From: Methylobacterium mesophilicum SR1.6/6
GTDB lineage: Bacteria; Pseudomonadota; Alphaproteobacteria; Rhizobiales; Beijerinckiaceae
DNA length: 64,000 nucleotides
Assembly (NCBI RefSeq): GCF_000364445.2
Contig: NZ_CP043538.1
Location: 6,491,180-6,555,179, forward strand
Direction: 5' to 3'
The position numbers and the translations under genes were made by a program. Positions 16,585 to 24,976 of this stretch are shown piece by piece (position 1 is the stretch's first letter; the number at the start of each line of letters is the position of its first letter). The notes beneath the pieces are model-generated. The model worked only from the letters and a program-made list of their open reading frames with translations. It was not told where the DNA came from and made no database searches.

Positions 16585-17568
16585 ATGCGGCGGTGTTTCG
16601 TCTGTGCGGCCGCCACGATCGGGCCGAGTGACCGGACCCTGTCCTATCCGGATGGTGAGCGCCGCGCCTTCCCGCTGGCCTGCAACGCCTGCGGGGTCCT
16701 GCTCGTGGAGAATGGGGATGCAGAGGCGTGCCGCGCGCATCTGGCCCGAGGCCTCGCCGGTCCCGTCTTCGCGCCGGACCGGGAAGCGCCCTACGGCCTC
16801 GACCTCTACACCCTGCGTAGCGCCGCGACCCGTTGGCGGCTCGGCGCCTGTCCCCGCGACGAGGCCGGCCGCGCGGAGCTCCGGCACCCCCACGGTACCC
16901 GGGCGGCCGAAGCTGAGCTGTTCGCCCTTGAAGCCGCCGACGGACGCCCGGTGTCCCTTGGCCTTATCTGCCGTCCGGCGGACCGGGACGCGGTCCTGGC
17001 CTCGCTGCCGGTGCAGGCTGACTGGACGGACGACGTCGTGATCCTGATCGACGAGCCGGCGCAGGCGGCGGAGTCGGTCATGGTCGCGGGCTTCGCCGCG
17101 GGGGCGGTGCGCGTGGCCGCCCGACCCCTGAACGGGGATTTCGCCGCGCAGCGCAATGCCCTCCAGGGCTTCGCCCGCCACGGCTGGATGCTGCAGCTCG
17201 ACGCCGACGAGGCGCTCGACCCGGCGACCGGCCGCTTGCTACCCCCCTTGGCGGCCCTCGCCGAGGCGGAAGGCGTGGTCTCCGTTGGCCTCGCCCGGGC
17301 GAACCGGGTTGACGGTGTCCTCTCGAACGTCTTCCCAGATGTCCAGTATCGGTTGAATCGCACCAGTCTGCTGTACGCCGGTCGCGTCCACGAGCGCCCT
17401 GTTCTCGACGGCGGCTGGCCCGGGAGTCTCATCGCCCTGCACGGTTGGATCGAGCACCGCCTCAGTTCGGCCCATGTGCGGGCACGTTCGCGACGCTACG
17501 AGGCGCTCGATCCCGGTCGCGGACGTTTGGAGGAGGAGGCCGCGCTGCTGCGTCCCTACACAGACTGA
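16585..17568 (+). CDS. Glycosyltransferase family 2-like enzyme with N-terminal zinc ribbon
   Basis: The first 40 residues carry two CxxC pairs (C4-FV-C7 and C33-NA-C36), a likely zinc ribbon similar to those on sugar-modifying methyltransferases. The rest resembles a GT2-type GT-A domain: RPLNGDFAAQRNALQGFARH followed by WMLQLDADEALD with the D206-A-D208 metal motif, then an acceptor part ending near WIEHR. The total of 327 residues is short for a full GT2 plus zinc domain. It is monocistronic, between the GT29/GT8 pair and the convergent GT4 pair. Its substrate is unknown. Confidence 0.7.
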   Translation: MRRCFVCAAATIGPSDRTLSYPDGERRAFPLACNACGVLLVENGDAEACRAHLARGLAGPVFAPDREAPYGLDLYTLRSAATRWRLGACPRDEAGRAELRHPHGTRAAEAELFALEAADGRPVSLGLICRPADRDAVLASLPVQADWTDDVVILIDEPAQAAESVMVAGFAAGAVRVAARPLNGDFAAQRNALQGFARHGWMLQLDADEALDPATGRLLPPLAALAEAEGVVSVGLARANRVDGVLSNVFPDVQYRLNRTSLLYAGRVHERPVLDGGWPGSLIALHGWIEHRLSSAHVRARSRRYEALDPGRGRLEEEAALLRPYTD

Positions 17569-17590
17569 CGGGTCGGAGCAGGCCGGATCC

Positions 17591-17616
17591 GCGGCGGCTG
17601 CACGATCAGCCGCCGC
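17591..17616. terminator. Bidirectional terminator-like hairpin
   Basis: GCGGCGGCTG (17591-17600) pairs with CAGCCGCCGC (17607-17616) over a 6-nt loop, between two convergent glycosyltransferase genes and overlapping the last codons of the minus-strand one. There is no T tract. Confidence 0.5.
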
Positions 17617-18790
17617 GCGCCGCCGCGATCGCCCGTTCGTAGAGCGCCAGGGTCTCGCGCCCGAGGCTCGCCCGGCTGAAGCGCCCGGCCGCCGCCAGGG
17701 CGCGGGTGCGATAGGCGCGGCGCAGGTTCGGATCGGTGAGGAGCGGGCGCAGGGCATCGGCGAGGGCCGGTCCGGTCGCTGCCGAGGCCAAGGGACCGGC
17801 GCCGGGCGCGCCGACGAAGGCGCGGGCGCTCGCATCCTCGGCGCAGGCCACGACCGGTCGGCCGTAGGCGAGCGCCTCCTGGTAGACGAGTCCGAAGCTC
17901 TCGTAGCGTGAGGGCGCGAGCACCGCATGGGCCTCGGCATAGGCCTCTGACAGCGATAGGCCGTCGATTCGACCTCTAGCCTGTATGTGCCGCCGCGCAG
18001 CCTCGGGCAGATCGGTCGGGAGATCGTCTGGCGGGACCCCGACGAGGTCAAGCCGAAAGGCGGGCAGCGCGCCCTGCGCATGCTCGGCACCGAGGATCGC
18101 GGCCGCGCCGAGAAGGGCGCAGAACCCTTTCCGCGCCTCCGCCCGCCCGACGAAGAGCAGGCGGACCGGTTCCGCCGCCTGGGGATAGGGGGCGCTGCGC
18201 GCGGCAGCGGTGACTTCGGGGGAAAGGCTGAGACCGATCACCGCTTCGGGCTGCCGTCCGGTCAGGCCGTAGGCTCGAGCGACCGCCGCCCCGTGCGCCG
18301 CCGTGTTGGCGATGAGCCCGGCGCTTCCCGCGGCCTGTCGGCGCTCCAGGCCGTCGGCCATCCAGCCATCGAGGCGGTTCCGCAAGCTGCCGGCCGGGTC
18401 GCGTGTGAAGGTGGCCGGCGTCGAGCTGCGGGTTACCAGCGGCAGATCTCGACGGCCGGCCAGCAACGCGGCCGGCGCGTACCAGTTCGTCGCCTCGACG
18501 ACGTCGAACGGCGCCTCGTCGTGGGCGGCGAGGACGGCGCGCCGGAAGGCGAGCGGGGCGGCGAGATGACCGGCCGAGCCCCAGAGGCGCAGGCGCGCCA
18601 GGGGACTTCCGGGCGCCAGGGCGAGGCCCGACACTGCGACGCCGCCCGTCTGTTCATGTCCGGTCCGGTCGAGGGTGAAGACCGTCACCGCCGCGCCGGC
18701 CTCCCCAAGGCTCTCGGCGATCTCCCGGGCCGCGGTCGACAGGCCGCTCGGGGATGGCGGGTAGTCCCAGGTCAAAAGGGCTGTGCGCAT
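17606..18790 (-). CDS. Glycosyltransferase family 4
   Basis: The 394-residue GT-B enzyme has an N-terminal Gly-rich start (DYPPSPSGLSTAAREIAESL) and the GT4 donor-binding segment APSRYESFGLVYQEALAYGR with the E-x7-E pair, followed by PVVACAEDAS. It should transfer a sugar from a nucleotide sugar with retention. The ATG at 18790 overlaps the stop of the upstream GT4 gene by one base (TGATG), so the two are translationally coupled. They form the leftward arm of the divergent glycosyltransferase island. Confidence 0.85.
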   Translation of the reverse strand: MRTALLTWDYPPSPSGLSTAAREIAESLGEAGAAVTVFTLDRTGHEQTGGVAVSGLALAPGSPLARLRLWGSAGHLAAPLAFRRAVLAAHDEAPFDVVEATNWYAPAALLAGRRDLPLVTRSSTPATFTRDPAGSLRNRLDGWMADGLERRQAAGSAGLIANTAAHGAAVARAYGLTGRQPEAVIGLSLSPEVTAAARSAPYPQAAEPVRLLFVGRAEARKGFCALLGAAAILGAEHAQGALPAFRLDLVGVPPDDLPTDLPEAARRHIQARGRIDGLSLSEAYAEAHAVLAPSRYESFGLVYQEALAYGRPVVACAEDASARAFVGAPGAGPLASAATGPALADALRPLLTDPNLRRAYRTRALAAAGRFSRASLGRETLALYERAIAAARGG

Positions 18791-19830
18791 CAGGCGGCGA
18801 GCAGGCGCTGGTAGAGGGCCAGGTAATCCCGCGCCATGCGCTCGGCGGTGAACCGTTCCTCGAATCGGCGGCGGACTGTTGCGCGGTCGAGCTGCCCGAT
18901 GCGGGCGAGGGCTGCGACCGCCTCGGCCTCGGTGGAGACGATAAAGCCCGTGACCCCGTCCTCGACGATCTCGGGGACCGAGCCTCGGTTCCAGGCGACC
19001 ACCGGTGTCCCGCAGGCCATCGCCTCGATCATCACGAGGCCGAAGGGCTCGGGCCAGTCAATCGGGAACAGAAGCGCCCGGGCCGCCCCCAGGAGCTCGC
19101 CCTTCCGAGCATCGTCGACGGGCCCGAGATAGGTCGCATCGGTGCCGAGTAGGGGCCGCACCCGCTGATCGAAATAGTCCGGGTTGCCGACATCGATCGT
19201 GCCGCCGAGCCGGATCGGCAGGCCGGCGGCGCGGGCGACGCGGATCGCCACGTCGGGCCGCTTCTGGTCGGTCATGCGGCCGACGAAGGCGACATGGTCG
19301 TCCGGTACGCCGCGAAGGCTGTAGCGGGTCCGGTCAATGCCGTGATGCACGATGCCGGCCCGGTTGGAGGCCGGGATGCCGGCGGCCTGCGCGGCCGAAA
19401 TCGCCGCCACGGGAAGGTCGGGGAAGCCCTGAAAGAAAAGCGCCCGGTCGAGTTCGTCCACCCGCCAGTGGATGGTGGTCAGGCTGTGCCGGCGACGCGC
19501 GCCCAGGAGAGCCGCATGCGCAAATTCGCCATGGCAATGAACGATGTCGAACGCGTCCAGCCGCCGGCAAAGGGCCTCCAGCTGCAGGGCGTCCAGGGAA
19601 GCCGGTACCCCGGGTGCGACGCGCCCGTATTGACGTTCCAGAGCGGCGAGGCTCGGATAGTCGCCGACGCGCGGCAAGTCTGTCGCACTGTCCGAAGAAG
19701 CAAACAATGTTAGTTCCACGCCCAAGCTTCGTAGCGCTGTGCTGAGATCGTGCACAACCCGCTCGGTGCCGCCGTGATGGCCTGGGGGAACGGGAAAAAT
19801 GTTTGGAGCGACCTGCGCGACGCGAAGCAC
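18790..19830 (-). CDS. Glycosyltransferase family 4
   Basis: Read from a GTG at 19830 (AGAGG six bases upstream) the protein is 346 residues. It begins VLRVAQVAPNIFPVPPGHHG, where the Gly-rich loop binds substrate phosphate. IVHCHGEFAHAALL, VAFVGRMTDQKRPDVAI and PIDWPEPFGLVMIEAMACG (E-x7-E) are GT4 hallmarks. Much longer upstream reading frames exist but run through the divergent promoter and were rejected. It is the first gene of the leftward arm, and its promoter region shares two direct repeats with the rightward operon. It is related to the GT4 at 24973-26031. Confidence 0.87.
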   Translation of the reverse strand: MLRVAQVAPNIFPVPPGHHGGTERVVHDLSTALRSLGVELTLFASSDSATDLPRVGDYPSLAALERQYGRVAPGVPASLDALQLEALCRRLDAFDIVHCHGEFAHAALLGARRRHSLTTIHWRVDELDRALFFQGFPDLPVAAISAAQAAGIPASNRAGIVHHGIDRTRYSLRGVPDDHVAFVGRMTDQKRPDVAIRVARAAGLPIRLGGTIDVGNPDYFDQRVRPLLGTDATYLGPVDDARKGELLGAARALLFPIDWPEPFGLVMIEAMACGTPVVAWNRGSVPEIVEDGVTGFIVSTEAEAVAALARIGQLDRATVRRRFEERFTAERMARDYLALYQRLLAA

Positions 19831-19839
19831 GGCAACCTC

Positions 19840-19887
19840 TTTACATATGTTAAGCCGGGGCGCGGCGATCGCTTTACATAAGTTAAG
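19840..19887. promoter_or_regulatory. Two near-palindromic direct repeats in the divergent glycosyltransferase promoter
   Basis: TTTACATATGTTAAG at 19840-19854 and TTTACATAAGTTAAG at 19873-19887 differ at one base and are 33 bp apart, about three helical turns. The core ACATATGT is palindromic. They sit between the GTG of the leftward GT4 operon and the ATG of the rightward operon, and are markedly AT-rich against the surroundings. They look like tandem operator sites for a dimeric regulator that controls both arms; the regulator is not identified. Confidence 0.6.
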
Positions 19888-19923
19888 TGTCCAGGGTCGC
19901 TCGAGAGCCGCAGCGCACGCCTG

Positions 19924-21975
19924 ATGTTCGTCCTGCACATCGCCCTGCAGGGCTGCCTGCGCGGTGACGGCGTCGTCTACGGGCTTACCGCCGACACCGG
20001 CGGCCATATCCGCTACCTGCTCGATCTGGTTTCGGCCGCGGTGCAGGATCGCGATCTCACTCGAATCGTGGTGGCGACCCGTCTGTTTCGTGGCTCCCTC
20101 GGTGACGCCTACGCCGTGCCTGAAGAGCCGATCGCCGACAAGGTCACGCTCGTGCGGCTCGCGAGCGCGTCCCCGGACTACTGCGCCAAGGAGGCGATGC
20201 ACGCCGAGGTCGCGTCCTTCGCCGAGAACCTCATCGGCTGGATCGCCGCCCAGGACCGGGCGCCGGATCTCATTCACGCGCACTACGCGGACGCGGCGAC
20301 GGTGGCGACCCTGGTGGAGGATCGCCTTGGCATCCCCTTCGTGTTTACGGCCCATTCCCTGGGACGCGTGAAGGCGACGATGCTGGGCACGGTCCCCGTC
20401 CAGCCCGACCTCGCGCGCCGAATCGCCGCCGAGGAGGAGGCGTTGGCGCGGGCCCAACTCGTGATCGCCTCCTCGCGGGACGAGGCCGAGGTGCAGTACG
20501 CCGGTTATGCGGCCTACGATCCCGGGCACGTCCGCGTCCTACCTCCGGGAAGCGACCTCGCTCGCTTCGCCGCGGCCAAGCCGCATCCCCGGGTCGACGC
20601 CGTGATCGACCGCTTCTTGGAGGATCCGGCCAAGCCGGCGGTCCTGGCGCTCGCCCGGCCGGTGGCGCGCAAGAATCTCGCGGCGCTGGTGCGCGCCTAC
20701 GGCGAGAGTCGTGCGCTCCAGGCCCGCGCCAATCTCGTGATCGTCGCCGGGACCCGCGACGACATCGACACCCTCGACGGCGACATGGCCGCGACGATGC
20801 GCGACCTCCTGGTCCTGATCGACCGTTATGACCTCTACGGGCGTGTCGCCTACCCCAAGACCCATCGTCCGGAGGATGTGCCGGCGATCTACGCCTATGC
20901 TCGGGCCCGGGGCGGCCTGTTCGTCAACCCGGCCCTCAACGAGCCGTTCGGCCTGACGCTGCTGGAGGCCTCGGCCGCCGGCTTGCCGCTGGTCGCCACC
21001 GACAGCGGCGGCCCCAACGACATCGTCGAGACCTGCGGCAACGGGCTCTTGGTCGATCCCCGGGCCCACGGGGCGATCGCGGAAGCGTGCCTGCGGATCC
21101 TGGGCGATCCGGCCCTCTACGCGCGCTGCGTGGCTGGCGGCGCCCGGGCAGCGGCGGCCTACGACTGGGATCGGCACGCCGCCCGCTATCACGTCCTACT
21201 GCGCGCGCTGCTGGCCGCGGAACCGCCCGCCTCGGCTCCTCGGCAATTGCTCGTCTGCGACATCGACAACACGCTGGTCGGCTGCGACGCAGCGATGGGA
21301 ATCTTCCGCCGGTGGCGCAGCCGGCAGGCGGGGCTGGCTTTCGGCGTCGCCACCGGCCGGTCCTTTCACAGCGCCATGGCGGTGCTGGAGCAGCAGGACA
21401 GCCCCCGGCCCCAGGTGATGATCACCTCGGTGGGGTCCGAAATCTACCACCTCGACGCCAACGGCGTGACCTACACGGCGGACGCCGCGTGGCGCCAGAT
21501 CATCGCGCCCGGCTGGGATCGGCCCGCCGTGCGGGCGGCGCTCGACGAGCTCGACGGGCTGAGCCCCCAGGGTCCTCTGGAGCAGCGGGTCCTGAAGCTG
21601 AGCTATTTCGGTGATACCGCGGCCGAACGGCGCGTCCGCGCGCGCTTGGCAGAGGCCGGTATCGCCGCGCGCGTGATCCACAGTCATGGACGGTATCTCG
21701 ACGTCCTGCCGGAGGCCGCCTCGAAGGGTACCGCGGTCGATCACGTCCGAGCCCTGTACGACCTACCGGAGCACGCCGTGTTCGTGGCTGGCGATTCCGG
21801 CAACGACATCGAGATGCTGGGCGCTCGGGTGCACGCGATCATCGTGGCGAACTATTCGGATGACCTCGCAAGCCATGCCGCCCTGAAGCACTCCTACGTG
21901 TCCCGCCGGACCCACGCCCGGGGCATCATCGAAGGGGTCTCGCACTTCCGCCGGATGCTCGCCGATGTCGGATGA
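19924..21975 (+). CDS. Bifunctional sucrose-phosphate-synthase-like GT4 fused to sucrose-phosphatase-like HAD domain
   Basis: Residues 1-430 resemble sucrose-phosphate and mannosylfructose-phosphate synthases. TADTGGHIRYLLDL is close to the glycine-rich N-terminal motif, HAHYADAATVA and FTAHSLGRVK are typical SPS blocks, and NEPFGLTLLEASAAGLP gives the E340/E348 pair. Residues 440-683 are an HAD phosphatase of the sucrose-phosphatase type: VCDIDNTL with D446/D448, VMITSVGSEIY, and FVAGDSGNDIEML with D624 and D628. Fusion suggests a one-protein route from a nucleotide sugar and a hexose phosphate to a free non-reducing disaccharide, sucrose or mannosylfructose, a possible osmoprotectant. Acceptor choice cannot be read. 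It leads the rightward operon and overlaps the next gene by 11 bases. Confidence 0.87.
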   Translation: MFVLHIALQGCLRGDGVVYGLTADTGGHIRYLLDLVSAAVQDRDLTRIVVATRLFRGSLGDAYAVPEEPIADKVTLVRLASASPDYCAKEAMHAEVASFAENLIGWIAAQDRAPDLIHAHYADAATVATLVEDRLGIPFVFTAHSLGRVKATMLGTVPVQPDLARRIAAEEEALARAQLVIASSRDEAEVQYAGYAAYDPGHVRVLPPGSDLARFAAAKPHPRVDAVIDRFLEDPAKPAVLALARPVARKNLAALVRAYGESRALQARANLVIVAGTRDDIDTLDGDMAATMRDLLVLIDRYDLYGRVAYPKTHRPEDVPAIYAYARARGGLFVNPALNEPFGLTLLEASAAGLPLVATDSGGPNDIVETCGNGLLVDPRAHGAIAEACLRILGDPALYARCVAGGARAAAAYDWDRHAARYHVLLRALLAAEPPASAPRQLLVCDIDNTLVGCDAAMGIFRRWRSRQAGLAFGVATGRSFHSAMAVLEQQDSPRPQVMITSVGSEIYHLDANGVTYTADAAWRQIIAPGWDRPAVRAALDELDGLSPQGPLEQRVLKLSYFGDTAAERRVRARLAEAGIAARVIHSHGRYLDVLPEAASKGTAVDHVRALYDLPEHAVFVAGDSGNDIEMLGARVHAIIVANYSDDLASHAALKHSYVSRRTHARGIIEGVSHFRRMLADVG

Positions 21976-22849
21976 GCACGGGGGGGAGCCGGCTCCCAGC
22001 GTCCTGACCCTGGTCCGCGGCCGGACCGACCGCCTGCGCAACCTGATGCAGGGTCTCGCCCGCCAGACGCTGCCCCCGCGGGAACTGGTCATCGCCTGGA
22101 TGCAGCCGGAGCGTGCACCGGATCTACCCGATCCCGGCTGCCCGGTGCGGCATATCCACGTGTCGGGCGAGCCGATGCCGCTCGCCGCCGCCCGCAACCG
22201 GGCCGCCGAGGCGGCCACGGCGGATCTCCTGCTTTTCCTCGACGTGGATTGCATCCCCTCGCCCGGTCTGGTGGCGGCCTATGCGGGGGCGGCCCGGACG
22301 ACGCGGGGACTGTTCCTCGGCGAAGTCCTCTACCTGCCGCCCCGGGCGCTCGAACACGATCCCGATCCCACGGTGCTGGACCGCCTGGGCCGGCCCCATC
22401 CGGCCCGGCCCGCCCTGCCCGAAACCGGTCTGCGGCCGGAACCCGATGCCGGCCAGCTCTGGGGCCTGTCCTTCGCCCTGCCGTCCGCGGCTTGGCGCGC
22501 GGCCGGCGGCATGGACGAGGCCTTCGTGGGCTACGGCGGTGAGGAGACGGACTTCGCCGCCCGGCTCGCCGCATCTGGGCTGCCGACCTTCTGGGTCGCG
22601 GGCGCCCGCGCCTACCACCAGCACCATCCGGTCCACGTGCCGCCCCTCCAGCACTTCGCGCCGATCCTCGCGAACGCGGCGCGGTTCCGGGCGCGGCACG
22701 GACGCTGGTGCATGACCTACTGGCTCGACCAGTTCCGCGCGGCCGGGCTGATCGACTGGCACGCCGACGCCCCCGCGATCCGCCTGATCCGGCCGCCGAC
22801 CGGACCCGAGATCGCCGCCGCCCTGCGGCCCAACGCCCTGTTCTCCTGA
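21965..22849 (+). CDS. Glycosyltransferase family 2 with galactosyltransferase-like C-terminal motif
   Basis: The 294-residue GT-A enzyme has the nucleotide-sugar DxD at D93-V-D95 (LLFLDVDCIPSPG). The C-terminal block GGMDEAFVGYGGEETDFAAR is characteristic of GT2/GT7-type chain-elongating transferases. AYHQHHPVHVPPLQHF follows. It shares this layout with the protein at 24008-24976, so the operon contains a paralogous pair. The start lies 11 bases inside the SPS-SPP gene. The likely role is adding one sugar to a cell-surface or small-molecule acceptor. Confidence 0.85.
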   Translation: MSDEHGGEPAPSVLTLVRGRTDRLRNLMQGLARQTLPPRELVIAWMQPERAPDLPDPGCPVRHIHVSGEPMPLAAARNRAAEAATADLLLFLDVDCIPSPGLVAAYAGAARTTRGLFLGEVLYLPPRALEHDPDPTVLDRLGRPHPARPALPETGLRPEPDAGQLWGLSFALPSAAWRAAGGMDEAFVGYGGEETDFAARLAASGLPTFWVAGARAYHQHHPVHVPPLQHFAPILANAARFRARHGRWCMTYWLDQFRAAGLIDWHADAPAIRLIRPPTGPEIAAALRPNALFS

Positions 22850-22865
22850 GATCGAGCCTCCCGCC

Positions 22866-24011
22866 ATGAAGAAGCCGATCGCGTTCTTCGTCCATCACCA
22901 GGGCCGCGGCCACGCCAACCGCACGATGGCGGTGGCCGCCGAGTTTGCCCGAGACCGGGCCGTCTCGGTGCTGACCGCTGATCCGCACCTGTTCGACAGC
23001 TTCGGCCGTGACATCGAGATCGTGGCGCTGCCCAACATGATCGGCGCCGCTGTGCCGACGGCGCGCCTCTACGCCGAGCCGACGCCCCAAGTAATGCACT
23101 GCGTCCCCCTGGGTCTCGACGCGATGCGCCGGACCATGCGGGCTATCCTCGACCATCTCGACGAGCGCGGAATCGGCCTGTTCGTGGTCGATGTCTCGGC
23201 GGAGATCGCGCTGCTCGCGCGCATCGCCAGCGTGCCGGCGGTGCAGATCCGCATGCACGGCGACCGCTCCGATATCGGCCATGTCGGTGCCTACGAAGCC
23301 TGCGTCGGGATGCTCGCCCCCTTCGACGAGCGCTTGGAGCAGGACGAGTACCCGGCGCACCTGCGCGCCAAGACCTTCTACAGTGGCGGCCTGTGCACCA
23401 GCGTCGACCGGGTGCCGGAGCGCGCGGAGGCTCGCGCCAAGCTTGGCCTTGACCCTCAGCGCGAGATCGTCGTGGCGGTGACCGGCGGCGGCGGCAGCGG
23501 CACGCCCTACGCGCCACTCACAGTCGCAGCCCGCGCCGAACCCAATGCCCTGTGGCTCACGCTCGGGCCGACCCATCGCGAGGGCCACGAGACCGATTTC
23601 TCCAATCTGCGCGAACTTGGCTGGGTGCCGTCTGTGACGGACTACCTCGCCGCCGCCGACATCGTGATTGCCTCGGCGGGCGACAACACGGTCCATGAGG
23701 TCGCCCGTGTCGGCGGTCGCCTGATCGTCATGCCGGAATGGCGCTACTTCGCCGAGCAGACCCGCAAGGCCGAGGCGCTGGTCCGCCTCGGGGCCGCCGT
23801 GCAAGCCCCCATCTGGCCCGGCGATCTCCAGAGTTGGCGCGACCTCCTCGCCCGAGCCCGCGCCCTGGATGGGACCACCCTGCGCGGCCTCTATGCCCCC
23901 GAAGCCGCCGCCCGCGCCGCCGGCTGGCTCGAAGAGCTGACCGACGCGCTCTGGGACCTTGGACCCGCCGGGGTCGAACCCAGCTCGTTTCAGAACCTCG
24001 CGGCCGAATGA
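22866..24011 (+). CDS. GT1/GT28-like glycosyltransferase (GT-B fold)
   Basis: The 381-residue protein starts MKKPIAFFVHHQGRGHANRT, the Gly/His loop of MurG/UGT-like enzymes. VVAVTGGGGSGTPYAPLT marks the start of the second Rossmann domain. ADIVIASAGDNTVHEVARVG resembles the donor-binding motif, followed by PEWRYFAEQTRKAEAL. It starts 16 bases after the GT2 gene and overlaps the next GT2 by four bases, so it is part of the same transcript. The inferred function is transfer of a sugar to a lipid or small acceptor. Confidence 0.8.
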   Translation: MKKPIAFFVHHQGRGHANRTMAVAAEFARDRAVSVLTADPHLFDSFGRDIEIVALPNMIGAAVPTARLYAEPTPQVMHCVPLGLDAMRRTMRAILDHLDERGIGLFVVDVSAEIALLARIASVPAVQIRMHGDRSDIGHVGAYEACVGMLAPFDERLEQDEYPAHLRAKTFYSGGLCTSVDRVPERAEARAKLGLDPQREIVVAVTGGGGSGTPYAPLTVAARAEPNALWLTLGPTHREGHETDFSNLRELGWVPSVTDYLAAADIVIASAGDNTVHEVARVGGRLIVMPEWRYFAEQTRKAEALVRLGAAVQAPIWPGDLQSWRDLLARARALDGTTLRGLYAPEAAARAAGWLEELTDALWDLGPAGVEPSSFQNLAAE

Positions 24012-24976
24012 ACGCCCACCTCCCCCCGCGACGACCGGAGCCCGCCGCCCGCATGTCCACCGTCTCCGTCGTGACCCTCGCGAAGGGCCGGCCGGCCCAT
24101 CTGCGCAACGTGCTCCTTGGCCTGGAGCGCCAGACGCAGGCCCCCGTCGAGTTCATCGTCGCGGTGATGCAGGACACGCCCTACGACCTGCCCGCGGTCG
24201 ATTTCCCCATGCGCCAGATCCTCGTGCCGGGCCGCGAATTGCCGCTCGCGGCCGCGCGCAACCGCGGCGTGGCGGCGGCATCCGGCGATGCTGTGGTCTT
24301 CCTCGACGTCGATTGCATCCCGGCGCCCGAACTCGTCGCCGATTACGCGCGGGGCCTCTCCGAGCTCGACGGGTTGCTGATGGGCGAGGTGCTGCACCTG
24401 CCCGAGCGCGCCACGACGGAAGCCTGGGACTACGCCGGGCTTGACGCCGTGGCGGAGAAGCATTCCGACCGCCGGGGCCCTCCTGCTTCCGGCATCGAGA
24501 TCTGTAACGATTACCGCTGCTTCTGGTCGCTCAACTTCGCGATCCAGCGGGCCACCTTCCTGGCGACCGGCGGCTTCGACGAGCGCTACACCGGCTATGG
24601 CGGCGAGGACACCGACTTCGGCAAGCTCCTCGACCGGAGCGGCATCCCAATCGCCTGGATGAAGGGCGCGCGCGCCTATCACCAGTACCACCCGCACCAC
24701 ATGCCGCCGGTCCATCACCTCGAGAGCGTGGTGCGCAACGCCGAGCTGTTCGAGGCCAAGTGGGGCTACCGCACGATGGGCCACTGGCTCTACGCCTTCA
24801 AGGTGATGGGCCTGATCGACGACACGCCCGACCGGCCGATCCGCATCCTGCGCCGGCCCGACGCCGCCGATCTTGCGCTGACCGGCCAGCAGGGCCACCA
24901 GCCCTACACCAACTCAGCTTCGGTGATCCGTGCCATCGAGGCCCGGGCGGGCGAGCCCGCGCCGGTGACGGCGTGA
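24008..24976 (+). CDS. Glycosyltransferase family 2, paralogue of the 21965-22849 enzyme
   Basis: The 322-residue protein has TVSVVTLAKGRPAHLRNVLL at the N-terminus of the GT-A fold, the DxD at D100-V-D102 (VFLDVDCIPAPE), and GGFDERYTGYGGEDTDFGK at the C-terminal acceptor/elongation motif. AYHQYHPHHMPPVHHLESVV is also present. It aligns well with the GT2 three genes upstream and is a duplicate within the operon. The ATG at 24008 overlaps the previous stop (ATGA); an internal ATG at 24053 is a possible alternative. It overlaps the next GT4 by four bases. Confidence 0.86.
   Translation: MNAHLPPRRPEPAARMSTVSVVTLAKGRPAHLRNVLLGLERQTQAPVEFIVAVMQDTPYDLPAVDFPMRQILVPGRELPLAAARNRGVAAASGDAVVFLDVDCIPAPELVADYARGLSELDGLLMGEVLHLPERATTEAWDYAGLDAVAEKHSDRRGPPASGIEICNDYRCFWSLNFAIQRATFLATGGFDERYTGYGGEDTDFGKLLDRSGIPIAWMKGARAYHQYHPHHMPPVHHLESVVRNAELFEAKWGYRTMGHWLYAFKVMGLIDDTPDRPIRILRRPDAADLALTGQQGHQPYTNSASVIRAIEARAGEPAPVTA

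Noticed and set aside
22089..23804. A 571-codon minus-strand frame opposite the GT2 and GT28-like genes
   Set aside because: It is composed of low-complexity Arg/Gly/Pro runs, and the plus strand carries recognisable glycosyltransferase motifs throughout.
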